From Bacillota bacterium (lineage in GTDB: Bacteria > Vulcanimicrobiota > JAJTBE01): a stretch of DNA of 64,000 nt. Of this stretch, positions 44,771 to 52,751 are shown piece by piece. Position 1 is the first letter of the stretch. Each line of letters begins with the position of its first letter. The notes beneath the pieces are model-generated. The model made no database searches, was not told where the DNA came from, and saw nothing but the letters and a program-made list of their open reading frames with translations. The stretch spans positions 1 to 64,000 of the forward strand of contig JAJTBE010000088.1 in assembly GCA_021287065.1 (NCBI GenBank), written 5' to 3'. Both the position numbers and the translations under genes were made by a program.

Positions 44771-46276
44771 TCAGTCGGTTGTTATGATTCCGTCAACCAT
44801 CAGATCAAGAAGCTTATCCGTGAAGAGTTTATCATTATACAGCGGATGATGTCCCGCAGCTTTTTCGAAAATCGTTCTGATTTCGCTTCCCTTTCTGGGG
44901 TTTGCCGTAATTATGTCAAGAATGATGATGGTAAATATATCCAGAACTTCATTCATCAGAACTGAGGAATTATTAAAAAGAACGCCGTATTTCTTTGAGC
45001 CGTCCGATTGGGTTCCATCCCAGAAGAAATCAACCCGATCGGCGATTCTGAAGATCATATCGTTCAGACTTTCCCTGAAATCCTCCAGGCTCCGTTTTTC
45101 CATCAGATCCAGAATGGATGCGGGGTTTATATCTGATTTTTCAAGGGGCATGCGGATGTTTGCAAACAGGGTCACAGGCTTGCTTTCAGGAGTCTTTTTG
45201 ATAAACGACAGGCCATCTCCGATTTTGGTTATTTCCTGTTCCTTATATGATCTCACCCATTTCAGAAGTTCGTCGTTATATCCGGGATCATAGGCGGGAA
45301 CGGTAACATGATTGAGGATATAAGGTTCAACCCTGCCAAAGCGGGTTCCGAATATGAGAAGCTGCATTGATGGGGAGCTGAGCCAGCCCCTGATCTTATC
45401 CTCGTATTTTTCGTTTTTATGAAACACCATGCTATGAACAATCTGCGCATAACCGCCATTTTCAAGATGTTCATCGAGTCCGCTGACAACCTGGCTGAAG
45501 AGCCTTTCTCCGGACTGGGAACCATGTCTGAAATAGAGTTTCTCATCAGGGGACGGCACAAAAGGCGGGTTGGCGATGATCCAGTTGAATTTTCTTCCTG
45601 CAACAGGTTCATACATATCTCCCTGGAGGAATTCGGCGTTATCCACCTGATTAAGGAGAGCATTGAATTTTGCAAAATTAACCGCACGGGGGTTTTTATC
45701 GATTCCGGTAACTTTTTTTGATGTTTTTGAAGCAATAAGGGCATGAACTCCGCAACCGGTGCACAAATCAAGAGCTTCATCGGCTTCTATGTCCATCATA
45801 ACACGGGCGAGAGCGTAAGAATCAACGCCGAGGGGATAAACGGTGCGGGACACATAGGAACGGGTAAACATGTGGTCCGTTGCAAGTATGTAACCGAGGC
45901 ATGGGAAAAGGGCAACAGGGGAACTAACCTTATCATCGGTTTTTTCAAGAAGACCTCTTCTGAGGAGAACACTTATTATATCTTCCCCAAGTATTTCAAG
46001 CAGTTCCTTTTCCTCAACCTGACGGGCGAAAAGGTAAATTTTCAGAAGCCTGTCCAGAGGGTCGTTAGCTCCAAGATTAAACTCAAGATATGCAGGCAGA
46101 TACCTTAAATCTATGTCGTCAACATCGGTTATTCCGAGTTTCTCAAAAATATGGGGTTCATCATAATTATACTCTCTGAGTTTCTGATAAAATGGAAGAA
46201 GCTCTTCCTTTGTCAGTCCCTTCAGTTTGAAATGATCATTAAGTTTGCTGTATATCTCTCCCGCTTTCACTGTCAT
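44771..46276 (-). CDS. SAM-dependent methyltransferase with N-terminal accessory domain (methyltransferase-small type)
   Basis: 501 residues. The first 150 form a helical domain (LARQVEEKELLEILGEDIIS, LLRRGLLEKTDDKVSSPVAL). The Rossmann domain follows with DLCTGCGVHALIAS, VTGIDKNPRAVNFAKFNA and catalytic NPPF at about 235, the motif of N-methyltransferases acting on glutamine amides or nucleobases. The C-terminal 200 residues are unassigned (LFANIRMPLEKSDINPASI). The target is unknown. The start ATG overlaps the stop of the Crp/Fnr gene (ATGA), so both are translated from one message. Confidence 0.82.
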   Translation of the reverse strand: MTVKAGEIYSKLNDHFKLKGLTKEELLPFYQKLREYNYDEPHIFEKLGITDVDDIDLRYLPAYLEFNLGANDPLDRLLKIYLFARQVEEKELLEILGEDIISVLLRRGLLEKTDDKVSSPVALFPCLGYILATDHMFTRSYVSRTVYPLGVDSYALARVMMDIEADEALDLCTGCGVHALIASKTSKKVTGIDKNPRAVNFAKFNALLNQVDNAEFLQGDMYEPVAGRKFNWIIANPPFVPSPDEKLYFRHGSQSGERLFSQVVSGLDEHLENGGYAQIVHSMVFHKNEKYEDKIRGWLSSPSMQLLIFGTRFGRVEPYILNHVTVPAYDPGYNDELLKWVRSYKEQEITKIGDGLSFIKKTPESKPVTLFANIRMPLEKSDINPASILDLMEKRSLEDFRESLNDMIFRIADRVDFFWDGTQSDGSKKYGVLFNNSSVLMNEVLDIFTIIILDIITANPRKGSEIRTIFEKAAGHHPLYNDKLFTDKLLDLMVDGIITTD

Positions 46277-46968
46277 TCCTCCCCGTTATATATTGCGGAT
46301 TCAACCGCTTTTTTCATTAGTTCTGCATTTTTAAGAATAATCTTGCCGCGCTTTCTGACAATATACCCCTCTTTTTCCAGCTTTCCAAGTGCCAAAGTAA
46401 GTCTTTCCCTGGTTATGCCCACCAGTTCCGCAAGAAGACTTTGTGTAATTTTTATTTCTTCACACCCGGGCTTCATCAGTTGCAGCAGTCTGTGCATAAT
46501 TCTTGTTTCAGCAGAGGAAAAAACCTGCATTTTCAGCTCCCCTGTCAAACTGCCGATTCTCAGTGAAAGTTCCCTGCACAAAGCGCACGCAGCCGCTGCA
46601 TCAGAACGAATCAGAGAACGGACCGCATTTTTTTCCACAAACAGAACCGTACACTCATCAACAGTATAAACACCCGACAAACCGCCTCGTTCTCCCATAA
46701 CAGAGGCATCGCCGAGGGAATCCACTGCAGTTATATGTTTTATGGCAAATTCATTCCCACCCGAATCAATTACAGCTATTTTCAGAGTTCCCTTCAATAG
46801 CACCGCAAGGGAATCAGAATCATCCCCGGACCAGAGTATTCTGCCTGCAGGCACGACCCTGAGAACCGAGCATTCAAGGAGGTTTGCAGTCTGCCGGTCG
46901 TCAATTACAGAAAAAAGATAATGTCCCTTCAGCGACTTCAGCAGTTCAGGAGTAAGCAGATTCCTCAT
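46273..46968 (-). CDS. Crp/Fnr-family transcriptional regulator
   Basis: 231 residues: a cyclic-nucleotide-binding-type beta-roll (ILWSGDDSDSLAVLLKGTLK, LGDASVMGERGGLSGVYT), a dimer helix and a C-terminal winged helix-turn-helix (LAELVGITRERLTLALGKLE, GYIVRKRGKIIL). There is no N-terminal Cys cluster, so an Fnr-type iron-sulfur sensor is unlikely. The effector is unknown. It overlaps both neighbours by 4 nt, in the middle of a three-gene operon. It could bind inverted repeats such as those at 51.8 kb, but that is only a guess. Confidence 0.9.
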   Translation of the reverse strand: MRNLLTPELLKSLKGHYLFSVIDDRQTANLLECSVLRVVPAGRILWSGDDSDSLAVLLKGTLKIAVIDSGGNEFAIKHITAVDSLGDASVMGERGGLSGVYTVDECTVLFVEKNAVRSLIRSDAAAACALCRELSLRIGSLTGELKMQVFSSAETRIMHRLLQLMKPGCEEIKITQSLLAELVGITRERLTLALGKLEKEGYIVRKRGKIILKNAELMKKAVESAIYNGEE

Positions 46969-48944
46969 CTTGAGATTCCTTCCGGATAAACTGGATAAAC
47001 AAGATAAACATTCACTTTCTTTTTATCCATTACACAATATGCAGAGATTTTTTCCACTTTCCTGTTATATTCCGATTCAATCCTGTTCACCAGATCATCA
47101 GCGAACTCAGGTTTTTCATACCCTGCCACAAGCACCACAGGCTTATCCCTTCTCGAATTAAGATAATCTCCGGCGTTGAGGTTCTCCATAATTCCGTCTT
47201 CGGAAAAAGGCATTCCCCTGAACCACAATACACGAATCAGATTTCTTCCGTAAAGATCCATCAAGCTTCTTTCCGACATCATTCCTGCATTGTTCCCCGG
47301 ATATTTATCCAGACGGGCAAAATCGGGGGAAAGCTGAAGCAGAAGATAATAATCGCTTGTATCACCTGCCCTCGCCAGAGCAGCCTTTATATCATCAGAC
47401 AAAGCATAAAGCTTATACGAATCGGGGGTTGGATTTGCAGCGTAAACAGGCTCAAAATAGAAGAGCTTGTTTTCCTTAACCTGATAAACCTCCCAGAACC
47501 CCGGCACATAAGGGGAAAAGAAGGGATAAAAAAGCATCAGGGCTGAATATGCGCTTATATAGGCAACGGCGGGAAGCCTGAGATAACCGGCGTATGAAAC
47601 CCAGTAGCCACCAAGAACTGCCAGAACCATAACATCAACCAGAAAATATCTGCTGAATGGCGAAGCACTCAGTGATGAAAGTAAAAATCCGACAATCCCC
47701 ATACTAAGCAGCATAAACATATCAAGAAGCTTTATTCTCTTTACAACGGCAAAAACAAGACCTATAAAGGCAAGAACAAATATCAGAGGGAAGAAATTAT
47801 TAAGTGTGCTTAAATTCAGAAGAAGATTCATTTTTATAAAATCAATGTCTGTAAGCGGATGCCCCCCGGTATGCCACAGAAAACGCACAAAAAGTATGCC
47901 GGAGCTAACAAGATACCACGGTTGGGAAACAACAATGGCTGCCATAGTGCTCCCAAGAATATTTATAAACCTGCCTGCATTATCCGACTGCTTTTCTCCG
48001 AAAATCTGCTTTTTGAATATAGTGAAAACTATAATAGCAGCAAGAAGACAGACACAGACAATCATCAGAAGCTTAAACTGCGAAAATATGTAAGTTTCAG
48101 GTGCAGTATGGGTTTTGGCAAGCATCACGCCTGTAAGAAAAAAATGCCTTTCCATATATACTACAACTCCTGCGGCAAGAAGCGCCGGAACCAGTATTCT
48201 GATACTCCTGAAACAAACATAGATAAACATAATTGCAATTGGGGCAATGAGATAAAAAATGCTTCCGAAACGGGCAAGAAGGGACAAGCCGAGAACAACC
48301 CCAAAACCCCACGACAACAAAGGCTTTCTGAAACCATCGGTTTTCAGCAGAAGATAAAATCCAAGACAGGTAAGGGCCGCATGGGCTATGTCCTGCATAT
48401 AAAGATGCGAATAATCTATAAAATAGCAGTTTGCAGTGCCGATTAAAGCTGCAGCAATTCCTCCGGTTTTACCTCCGAAGTGCTTACCGGTTCCGTAAAT
48501 CGAAAGAATCATTATGATGGAGAACGGAAAAAGACTCCAGAGAGCAACAGGAATGCTTATACCGAAAAGTTTCATAGCAATGGCAGCAGAATAATGAACA
48601 ATAGGTTCATATGCATTACTAAAGATAAGAATATTTTTTGCGCCGGGGAGTTCAAAAAGAATCCTGTAAGTATTTCTTGCATAAGGCAGATGTTCCGCCA
48701 TATCCGCCACAACGGGAGAACGGTCGTTAAGGATGAACCAGGCGTTATTCACTGTAAAAACAAGTATAATCAAAAAAAGCGCAAACACATGCCAGTATGC
48801 GCATATAAAAGCAAAGAATCCCTTCTTTTGCGGAACAGATTCCGGGGTTCTCTTGTCCAGGCTGGCTGCGGGATTCGCAGCATCTCCCGAATCATTATTT
48901 TTTAACGATGCGGAAATTTCCCGTTCATTCTTATTCAATTCCAT
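46965..48944 (-). CDS. GT-C-type membrane glycosyltransferase (GT39-like)
   Basis: 659 residues. A 45-residue polar N-terminus precedes about 12 membrane segments. The first periplasmic loop has the acidic motif SPVVADMAEHLPYARNTY, as expected of polyprenyl-sugar-dependent GT-C enzymes. The C-terminal soluble part is about 150 residues (YPGNNAGMMSERSLMDLYGR). It probably adds sugars to lipid or protein at the outer face of the inner membrane; substrate unknown. It heads the operon with the Crp/Fnr and methyltransferase genes. A repeat element begins only 20 bp before its ATG and no ribosome site is evident. Confidence 0.78.
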   Translation of the reverse strand: MELNKNEREISASLKNNDSGDAANPAASLDKRTPESVPQKKGFFAFICAYWHVFALFLIILVFTVNNAWFILNDRSPVVADMAEHLPYARNTYRILFELPGAKNILIFSNAYEPIVHYSAAIAMKLFGISIPVALWSLFPFSIIMILSIYGTGKHFGGKTGGIAAALIGTANCYFIDYSHLYMQDIAHAALTCLGFYLLLKTDGFRKPLLSWGFGVVLGLSLLARFGSIFYLIAPIAIMFIYVCFRSIRILVPALLAAGVVVYMERHFFLTGVMLAKTHTAPETYIFSQFKLLMIVCVCLLAAIIVFTIFKKQIFGEKQSDNAGRFINILGSTMAAIVVSQPWYLVSSGILFVRFLWHTGGHPLTDIDFIKMNLLLNLSTLNNFFPLIFVLAFIGLVFAVVKRIKLLDMFMLLSMGIVGFLLSSLSASPFSRYFLVDVMVLAVLGGYWVSYAGYLRLPAVAYISAYSALMLFYPFFSPYVPGFWEVYQVKENKLFYFEPVYAANPTPDSYKLYALSDDIKAALARAGDTSDYYLLLQLSPDFARLDKYPGNNAGMMSERSLMDLYGRNLIRVLWFRGMPFSEDGIMENLNAGDYLNSRRDKPVVLVAGYEKPEFADDLVNRIESEYNRKVEKISAYCVMDKKKVNVYLVYPVYPEGISR

Positions 48945-48964
48945 ATAAGGCGGGTTCTACCCCC

Positions 48965-49205
48965 AATGCCAATGAATTAGTTAAATTTACTCCAATACCC
49001 AGCTCAATACTCCTGTTTTTCAAGGAGGGAGGTTCGGAGGGCAACCTCGCTTTTTCTAAAAAAGCGTGGTTCCCTCTGAGGGTCCCCCGGTCCTCAAACC
49101 CCACGGTCCCTGGTCGGTCCCCAATTCTAAAGTTTTGGGATGGAGGTCCGGAGGAAACTTTTTCCAAAAAAGTTTTCTCCGGGAGCTGGGTAAACGGCTG
49201 ATGAG
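48965..49205 (+). repeat. Dispersed structured element, copy 9
   Basis: Runs from AATGCCAATGAATTAG through both hairpins and then joins a module C instead of the usual trailing end. It is part of a 513-bp unit that is repeated once. Confidence 0.85.
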
Positions 49206-49232
49206 ATTGTTTACCGCTGCGTGTTTGCCTGT

Positions 49233-49276
49233 GGGCGAACCTGCGGGTTCGCGTCGGGGTTGCAAACCCCTCCTAC
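49233..49276 (-). repeat. GC-rich hairpin module C, copy 3
   Basis: GGGCGAACCTGCGGGTTCGC then GTCGGGGTTGCAAACCCC. The first hairpin has GCGAACC/GGTTCGC where copies 1 and 2 have GCGGACC/GGTCCGC, so both arms changed together. Confidence 0.75.
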
Positions 49277-49350
49277 GCTCCCTGTCGAATGTTTACCGTT
49301 ATTAGGGTTGCCGGCGGTTCAGGGTGATTAATGGAACCCGGGGCAGGCGC

Positions 49351-49472
49351 AATACCACTGAATTAGTGAACTTTGCTCCGATTCCTCAAGCTCAATACTC
49401 TTGTTTTTCAAGGAGGGAGGTTCGGAGGGTAACCTCGCTTTTTTAAAAAAGCGTGGTTCCCTCTGAGGGTCC
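49351..49472 (+). repeat. Dispersed structured element, copy 10 (partial)
   Basis: Leading end and hairpin 1 only; it stops at CTCTGAGGGTCC, where the second 513-bp unit begins. Confidence 0.8.
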
Positions 49473-49479
49473 TAAACCC

Positions 49480-49715
49480 AATGCACTGAATTAGTAAAAC
49501 CTACTCAAATCCCAAACCTCATACTCTTGTTTTTCAAGGAGGGAGGTTCGGAGGGCAACCTCGCTTTTTTAAAAAAGCGTGGTTCCCTCTGAGGGTCCCC
49601 CGGTCCTCAAACCCCACGGTCCCTGGTCGGTCCCTAATTCTAAAGTTTTGGGATGGAGGTCCGGAGGAAACTTTTTCCAAAAAAGTTTTCTCCGGGAGCT
49701 GGGCAAACGGCTGAT
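49480..49715 (+). repeat. Dispersed structured element, copy 11
   Basis: Equivalent of copy 9 in the second 513-bp unit, with both hairpins, again joined to module C. Confidence 0.85.
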
Positions 49716-49745
49716 GAGATTGTTTACCGCTGCGTGTTTGCCTGT

Positions 49746-49789
49746 GGGCGAACCTGCGGGTTCGCGTCGGGGTTGCAAACCCCTCCTAC
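49746..49789 (-). repeat. GC-rich hairpin module C, copy 4
   Basis: Same as copy 3, 513 bp later, including the GCGAACC/GGTTCGC arms. Confidence 0.75.
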
Positions 49790-49863
49790 GATCCCTGTCG
49801 AATGTTTACCGTTATTAGGGTTGCCGGCGGTTCAGGGTGATTAATGGGACCCGGGGCAGGCGC

Positions 49864-50183
49864 AATACCACTGAATTAGTAAACTTTGCTCCGATTCCCC
49901 AAGCTCAATACTCTTGTTTTTCAAGGAAGGAGGTTCGGAGGGCAACCTCGCTTTTTCTAAAAAAGCGTGGTTCCCTCTGAGGGTCCTAACCCCTGGTCGG
50001 TCCTAACCCCCCGTCGGTCCAAATCCCCCGGTCGGTCCCCAATTCTAAAAGTTTGGGATGGCGGGTGCCTGCCCGCAGGGTGGGCGCGAGGAAACTTTTT
50101 TCAAAAAGTTTTCTCCGGGAGCTGTGCAAACCGCTCCAATACTCATGAGCGCTCAGACAAATTCATGCCTTAATTCATGGGCA
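49864..50183 (+). repeat. Dispersed structured element, copy 12, with internal insert
   Basis: Full-length copy ending in CATGCCTTAATTCATGG, 7 bp from the stop of the next gene. At 50059-50090 the usual GGAGGTCCGGAGG is replaced by a GC-rich hairpin (GGTGCCTGCCCGCAGGGTGG), which removes one arm base of hairpin 2. Confidence 0.85.
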
Positions 50184-50189
50184 TTGGTT

Positions 50190-50792
50190 CTACCCTCTGT
50201 GTTTTCCAAACTTCACATCTTTGACCATACCGTCCTGATGGATAGGCGCGGGATACTCATGTATAAGATAGAAAAGTTTTTCCACAAGTTCAATGGGGTC
50301 TGAAGAAAAAACCATATTATCCCTGACATCTCTGTCGCACCATTTGACTATATCCTTCAGATAATCGGAAATACCACCTGAGCCGAGAAGGACGCCCAGA
50401 GGCTTTCCCTCTTCGTAGGCAACGGTGAACTCATTGAGAGTGCCTGTGCCGCCTCCCAGAAATATCACTCCGTCGCTGGAGCGGATATTCAGAATATCCC
50501 TTTCCATAAAGCCCATGCCGGTATATAAGACAAAATCGTAAAATTCGTCGGGGGATTTGTATTCATAAACATGTTCATGCCTTGAGAATGCAGGTGAAAT
50601 TCCGAGAACAAAACCGCCCTCCTCTTTTGCACCTTCCGCAGCGGCATGGGGAAGACCGGGACAGGCGCCGTTTATCATAAAACAGCCCCTTTTGGCTATC
50701 TGTCTGCCAACTTCCCTGCTTTTTTCAATAAATTCTTCACTCTGTGTTGCCGGTCCTGATGCTGCGCCCATTACTCCGATTTTTACCTTCAT
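50190..50792 (-). CDS. LOG-like Rossmann-fold nucleotide-binding protein
   Basis: 200 residues beginning KVKIGVMGAASGPATQS. It has the TIGR00725/LOG-type features of a first strand plus glycines, GCFMINGACPGLPHAAAEGA and the loop IFLGGGTGTLNEFTVAYE, which is a variant of the PGGxGT motif. Relatives hydrolyse nucleotide monophosphates or bind nucleotides; activity here is unproven. I choose ATG 50792 (GGATGG upstream). The frame is open to 50822. It follows the STAS gene directly and ends next to a repeat. Confidence 0.82.
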   Translation of the reverse strand: MKVKIGVMGAASGPATQSEEFIEKSREVGRQIAKRGCFMINGACPGLPHAAAEGAKEEGGFVLGISPAFSRHEHVYEYKSPDEFYDFVLYTGMGFMERDILNIRSSDGVIFLGGGTGTLNEFTVAYEEGKPLGVLLGSGGISDYLKDIVKWCDRDVRDNMVFSSDPIELVEKLFYLIHEYPAPIHQDGMVKDVKFGKHRG

Positions 50793-50805
50793 TATTCCAT
50801 CCATG

Positions 50806-51195
50806 CTAATCTTCAAAACCACTTTCCTTAGCTTTAATCTTTTTCTGTCTGCGAATCAGATAGCTGTCCATTTCTTCAACATTTTCAAAAATATCCTCAG
50901 CAGGCATAGCTTTTATTATATGAAAAACCTCTTTAATGTGGGGAGGCACATTTACCATAAGCATTTTTCCGTCAAAGTCCCTGAGCATTTTTCCGGTTTT
51001 CTGGACAGAGCGGACTCCCATACTGCTGATAAATTCAAGAGAAGCCATATCAAAGACTATAGAATCAGGCTTCTTCAAAACAAGTTCCGATATTTTTGCA
51101 TCAAGTTCCTTATATGTTCCGGTATCAAGAATTCCTGAAAGCTGAACTCTGAAAACTCCGGGCATTTTTTCATCAACAGAAATTTTAAGCGGCAT
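50806..51195 (-). CDS. STAS-domain anti-sigma antagonist-like protein
   Basis: 129 residues: FRVQLSGILDTGTYKELDAK, SIVFDMASLEFISSMGVRSV with the Ser-Ser phospho-site expected of SpoIIAA-like proteins, and a 30-residue basic tail (LIRRQKKIKAKES). It probably takes part in a partner switch, but no anti-sigma kinase is adjacent. It lies between the cyclic-nucleotide-binding gene (29 nt) and the LOG-like gene. Confidence 0.88.
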   Translation of the reverse strand: MPLKISVDEKMPGVFRVQLSGILDTGTYKELDAKISELVLKKPDSIVFDMASLEFISSMGVRSVQKTGKMLRDFDGKMLMVNVPPHIKEVFHIIKAMPAEDIFENVEEMDSYLIRRQKKIKAKESGFED

Positions 51196-51224
51196 AGTGC
51201 TTCCTCCTGGAAAAGTCTGAATAA

Positions 51225-51680
51225 TTATTTTCTCCCCTCAAGGGCTTTCATATACAGATTGTTGGTGTTGCGGAGCCTTTCTATGAGTATTCTGAAAATC
51301 GGGAAAGCCATCTCCGGCTTTTTCAGAATAAGCTGCCGGAACTCTTCCCTGTCTATTTTGAGAAGGGTCAGGGTTTCAAGGGCTTCTATGGTGGCGGATC
51401 TGACTTCTTCACTTAAAATCGCCATTTCGCCAAAGCAGGTGCGTTCCTCAAGAATGGCAAGAGTTTCCTTCTTCTGTCCATCCTCCCTTACCACTCTTAC
51501 TTTTCCACCTACAACAAGATAAAGGGAATCGCCCTGTTCTCCCTGCCGGAATATAACATCACCCCTTGAGAAGCTCTTTTCAACAGCTTTCTGGGCTATG
51601 ATGCCAAGTTCCCTGGCGTTAAACTCCCTGAAGAGTTCTATCTGTTTGAGAAATAATATTTTTTCGAGGGTTGATAACAT
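51225..51680 (-). CDS. Stand-alone cyclic-nucleotide-binding domain protein
   Basis: 151 residues comprising one cNMP-binding beta-roll: FSRGDVIFRQGEQGDSLYLV, GKVRVVRED, and the phosphate-binding cassette CFGEMAILSEEVRSATIEAL, which retains Gly-Glu and Arg as in ligand-binding members. There is no DNA-binding or output domain. It begins a three-gene operon with the STAS and LOG-like genes and diverges from the glycine-zipper genes. Confidence 0.88.
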   Translation of the reverse strand: MLSTLEKILFLKQIELFREFNARELGIIAQKAVEKSFSRGDVIFRQGEQGDSLYLVVGGKVRVVREDGQKKETLAILEERTCFGEMAILSEEVRSATIEALETLTLLKIDREEFRQLILKKPEMAFPIFRILIERLRNTNNLYMKALEGRK

Positions 51681-51759
51681 AATGACATGTCTTTGCCAAA
51701 GTATTATTTTTTCCTATGTGGCAGTTAATAGTCTTTTACTGTCAATTTTTTTAACAGTG

Positions 51760-51773
51760 GTAAAATATTTTAC
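51760..51773. promoter_or_regulatory. Perfect 14-bp palindrome in divergent control region
   Basis: GTAAAATATTTTAC, flanked by ACAGTG on both sides in direct orientation. It lies between the divergent cNMP-binding gene and the glycine-zipper genes. A possible operator. Confidence 0.45.
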
Positions 51774-51851
51774 AGTGTAAAAAAAGTTAACATCAGGAAA
51801 AAACCATGTCATATTGTTTACATTTTTTTAACTTTTAAACTGTTCAAATAA

Positions 51852-51868
51852 TTAACAGCTTCTGTTAA
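51852..51868. promoter_or_regulatory. Inverted repeat TTAACAG-N3-CTGTTAA
   Basis: Perfect 7-bp arms with spacer CTT, 52 bp before ATG 51921. A further TTAACAG half-site occurs at 51751-51757. The spacing suits a dimeric repressor. Confidence 0.45.
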
Positions 51869-51920
51869 TATATTGGCGAAGGCTTTTTATGCCTATTCAC
51901 TCCTGCCGGAGGTTACCAGA

Positions 51921-52700
51921 ATGAATATTGATAAAACAAATGTAAGATTATATACGGACTACAGCTCCGCCCCCAAAACCCTCAGCGGAACAACCGCATC
52001 GGAAAAACCCGCCCAGAGAGGCGACGGTGTTGATTTGGGAAAAGACGAAGGCGGTTTAAAAGGAGCCTGGCAGGATGTTAAAGACTGGGTCAACGCCAAC
52101 ATCACAGGCGACGATGTAGGACCCGGCGGCAAAAAAAGCGTGGCAAGAATTGTCAGTGATTATTCACCCGCACACAAACAGATGGCCGCAGCAGGAGCTT
52201 CCGCAGGCGGAGCCATCGGCGCTGCTATCGGTCTGGCATCAGGCCATTCGGAAATCACCAATGACAAAGCAGAAGTCAAATGGCATTCTCATGATGTGCA
52301 GGATCAGAAACTGGTCGGATTCACCCACTGGTCACACGAAGTGGGCCACACCGAGAGAGATTATGTGGGAACCGACAAAGACGGAAACGCCCAGTACAAC
52401 GAAAGATATGTTGTTGACGGTTATCAGCACACATTTTCACCGGATATAAAATATACAACGGTAGGCAGTTATTCAACTCCCGCTTACGAACACTCCAACG
52501 GCTGGACCCATATAACCGCAGGCCTCGCAGGACTTGCAGGCGGCGCACTGTTTGGCGGAGTTATCGGATTCACCATTTCAGTTATCAACAAAACAATCCG
52601 CAACCACGCACAGGCTGCGGCGGCAGTTAACAATACAGGCAATACCGGCAACGCAGGAAATACCGGCGGCAGCAACGGCGAAGGCGTGCAGAACAGCTAA
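51921..52700 (+). CDS. Glycine-zipper membrane protein 1
   Basis: Unrecognised protein of 259 residues without a signal peptide. A polar, Ser/Thr-rich N-terminus (NIDKTNVRLYTDYSSAPK) leads to the helix GAWQDVKDWVNANI. The first glycine-zipper segment is AAAGASAGGAIGAAIGLASG. A polar middle is rich in Trp/His/Tyr (EVKWHSHDVQ, THWSHEVGHTERDY). The second zipper segment is AGLAGLAGGALFGGVIGFTI. The tail is Asn/Gly-rich (NNTGNTGNAGNTGG). GGAGG lies 8 nt before ATG 51921; the frame opens earlier at TTG 51873. The next gene has the same architecture. It may be a membrane-inserting exported protein; function unknown. Confidence 0.78.
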   Translation: MNIDKTNVRLYTDYSSAPKTLSGTTASEKPAQRGDGVDLGKDEGGLKGAWQDVKDWVNANITGDDVGPGGKKSVARIVSDYSPAHKQMAAAGASAGGAIGAAIGLASGHSEITNDKAEVKWHSHDVQDQKLVGFTHWSHEVGHTERDYVGTDKDGNAQYNERYVVDGYQHTFSPDIKYTTVGSYSTPAYEHSNGWTHITAGLAGLAGGALFGGVIGFTISVINKTIRNHAQAAAAVNNTGNTGNAGNTGGSNGEGVQNS

Positions 52701-52751
52701 GAAATACGGAACCTGATATAGTTTTTAAGTTAAATAAATCCGGAGGCAAAA

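Larger units (their letters stand above)
48965..49990 (+). repeat. 513-bp tandem duplication of element-plus-module C
   Basis: The block from copy 9 through module C and a partial element recurs 513 bp later almost unchanged. Frames in 49056-49305 and 49569-49818 translate identically. Both units contain GGGTTGCCGGCGGTTCAGGG and a following CAGGCGCAATACCACTGAAT. The frames reflect the duplication and are not genes. Confidence 0.85.

Noticed and set aside
47859-48446. 195-codon frame opposite the GT-C gene
   Set aside because: Lys/Asn-rich shadow of a membrane protein frame.
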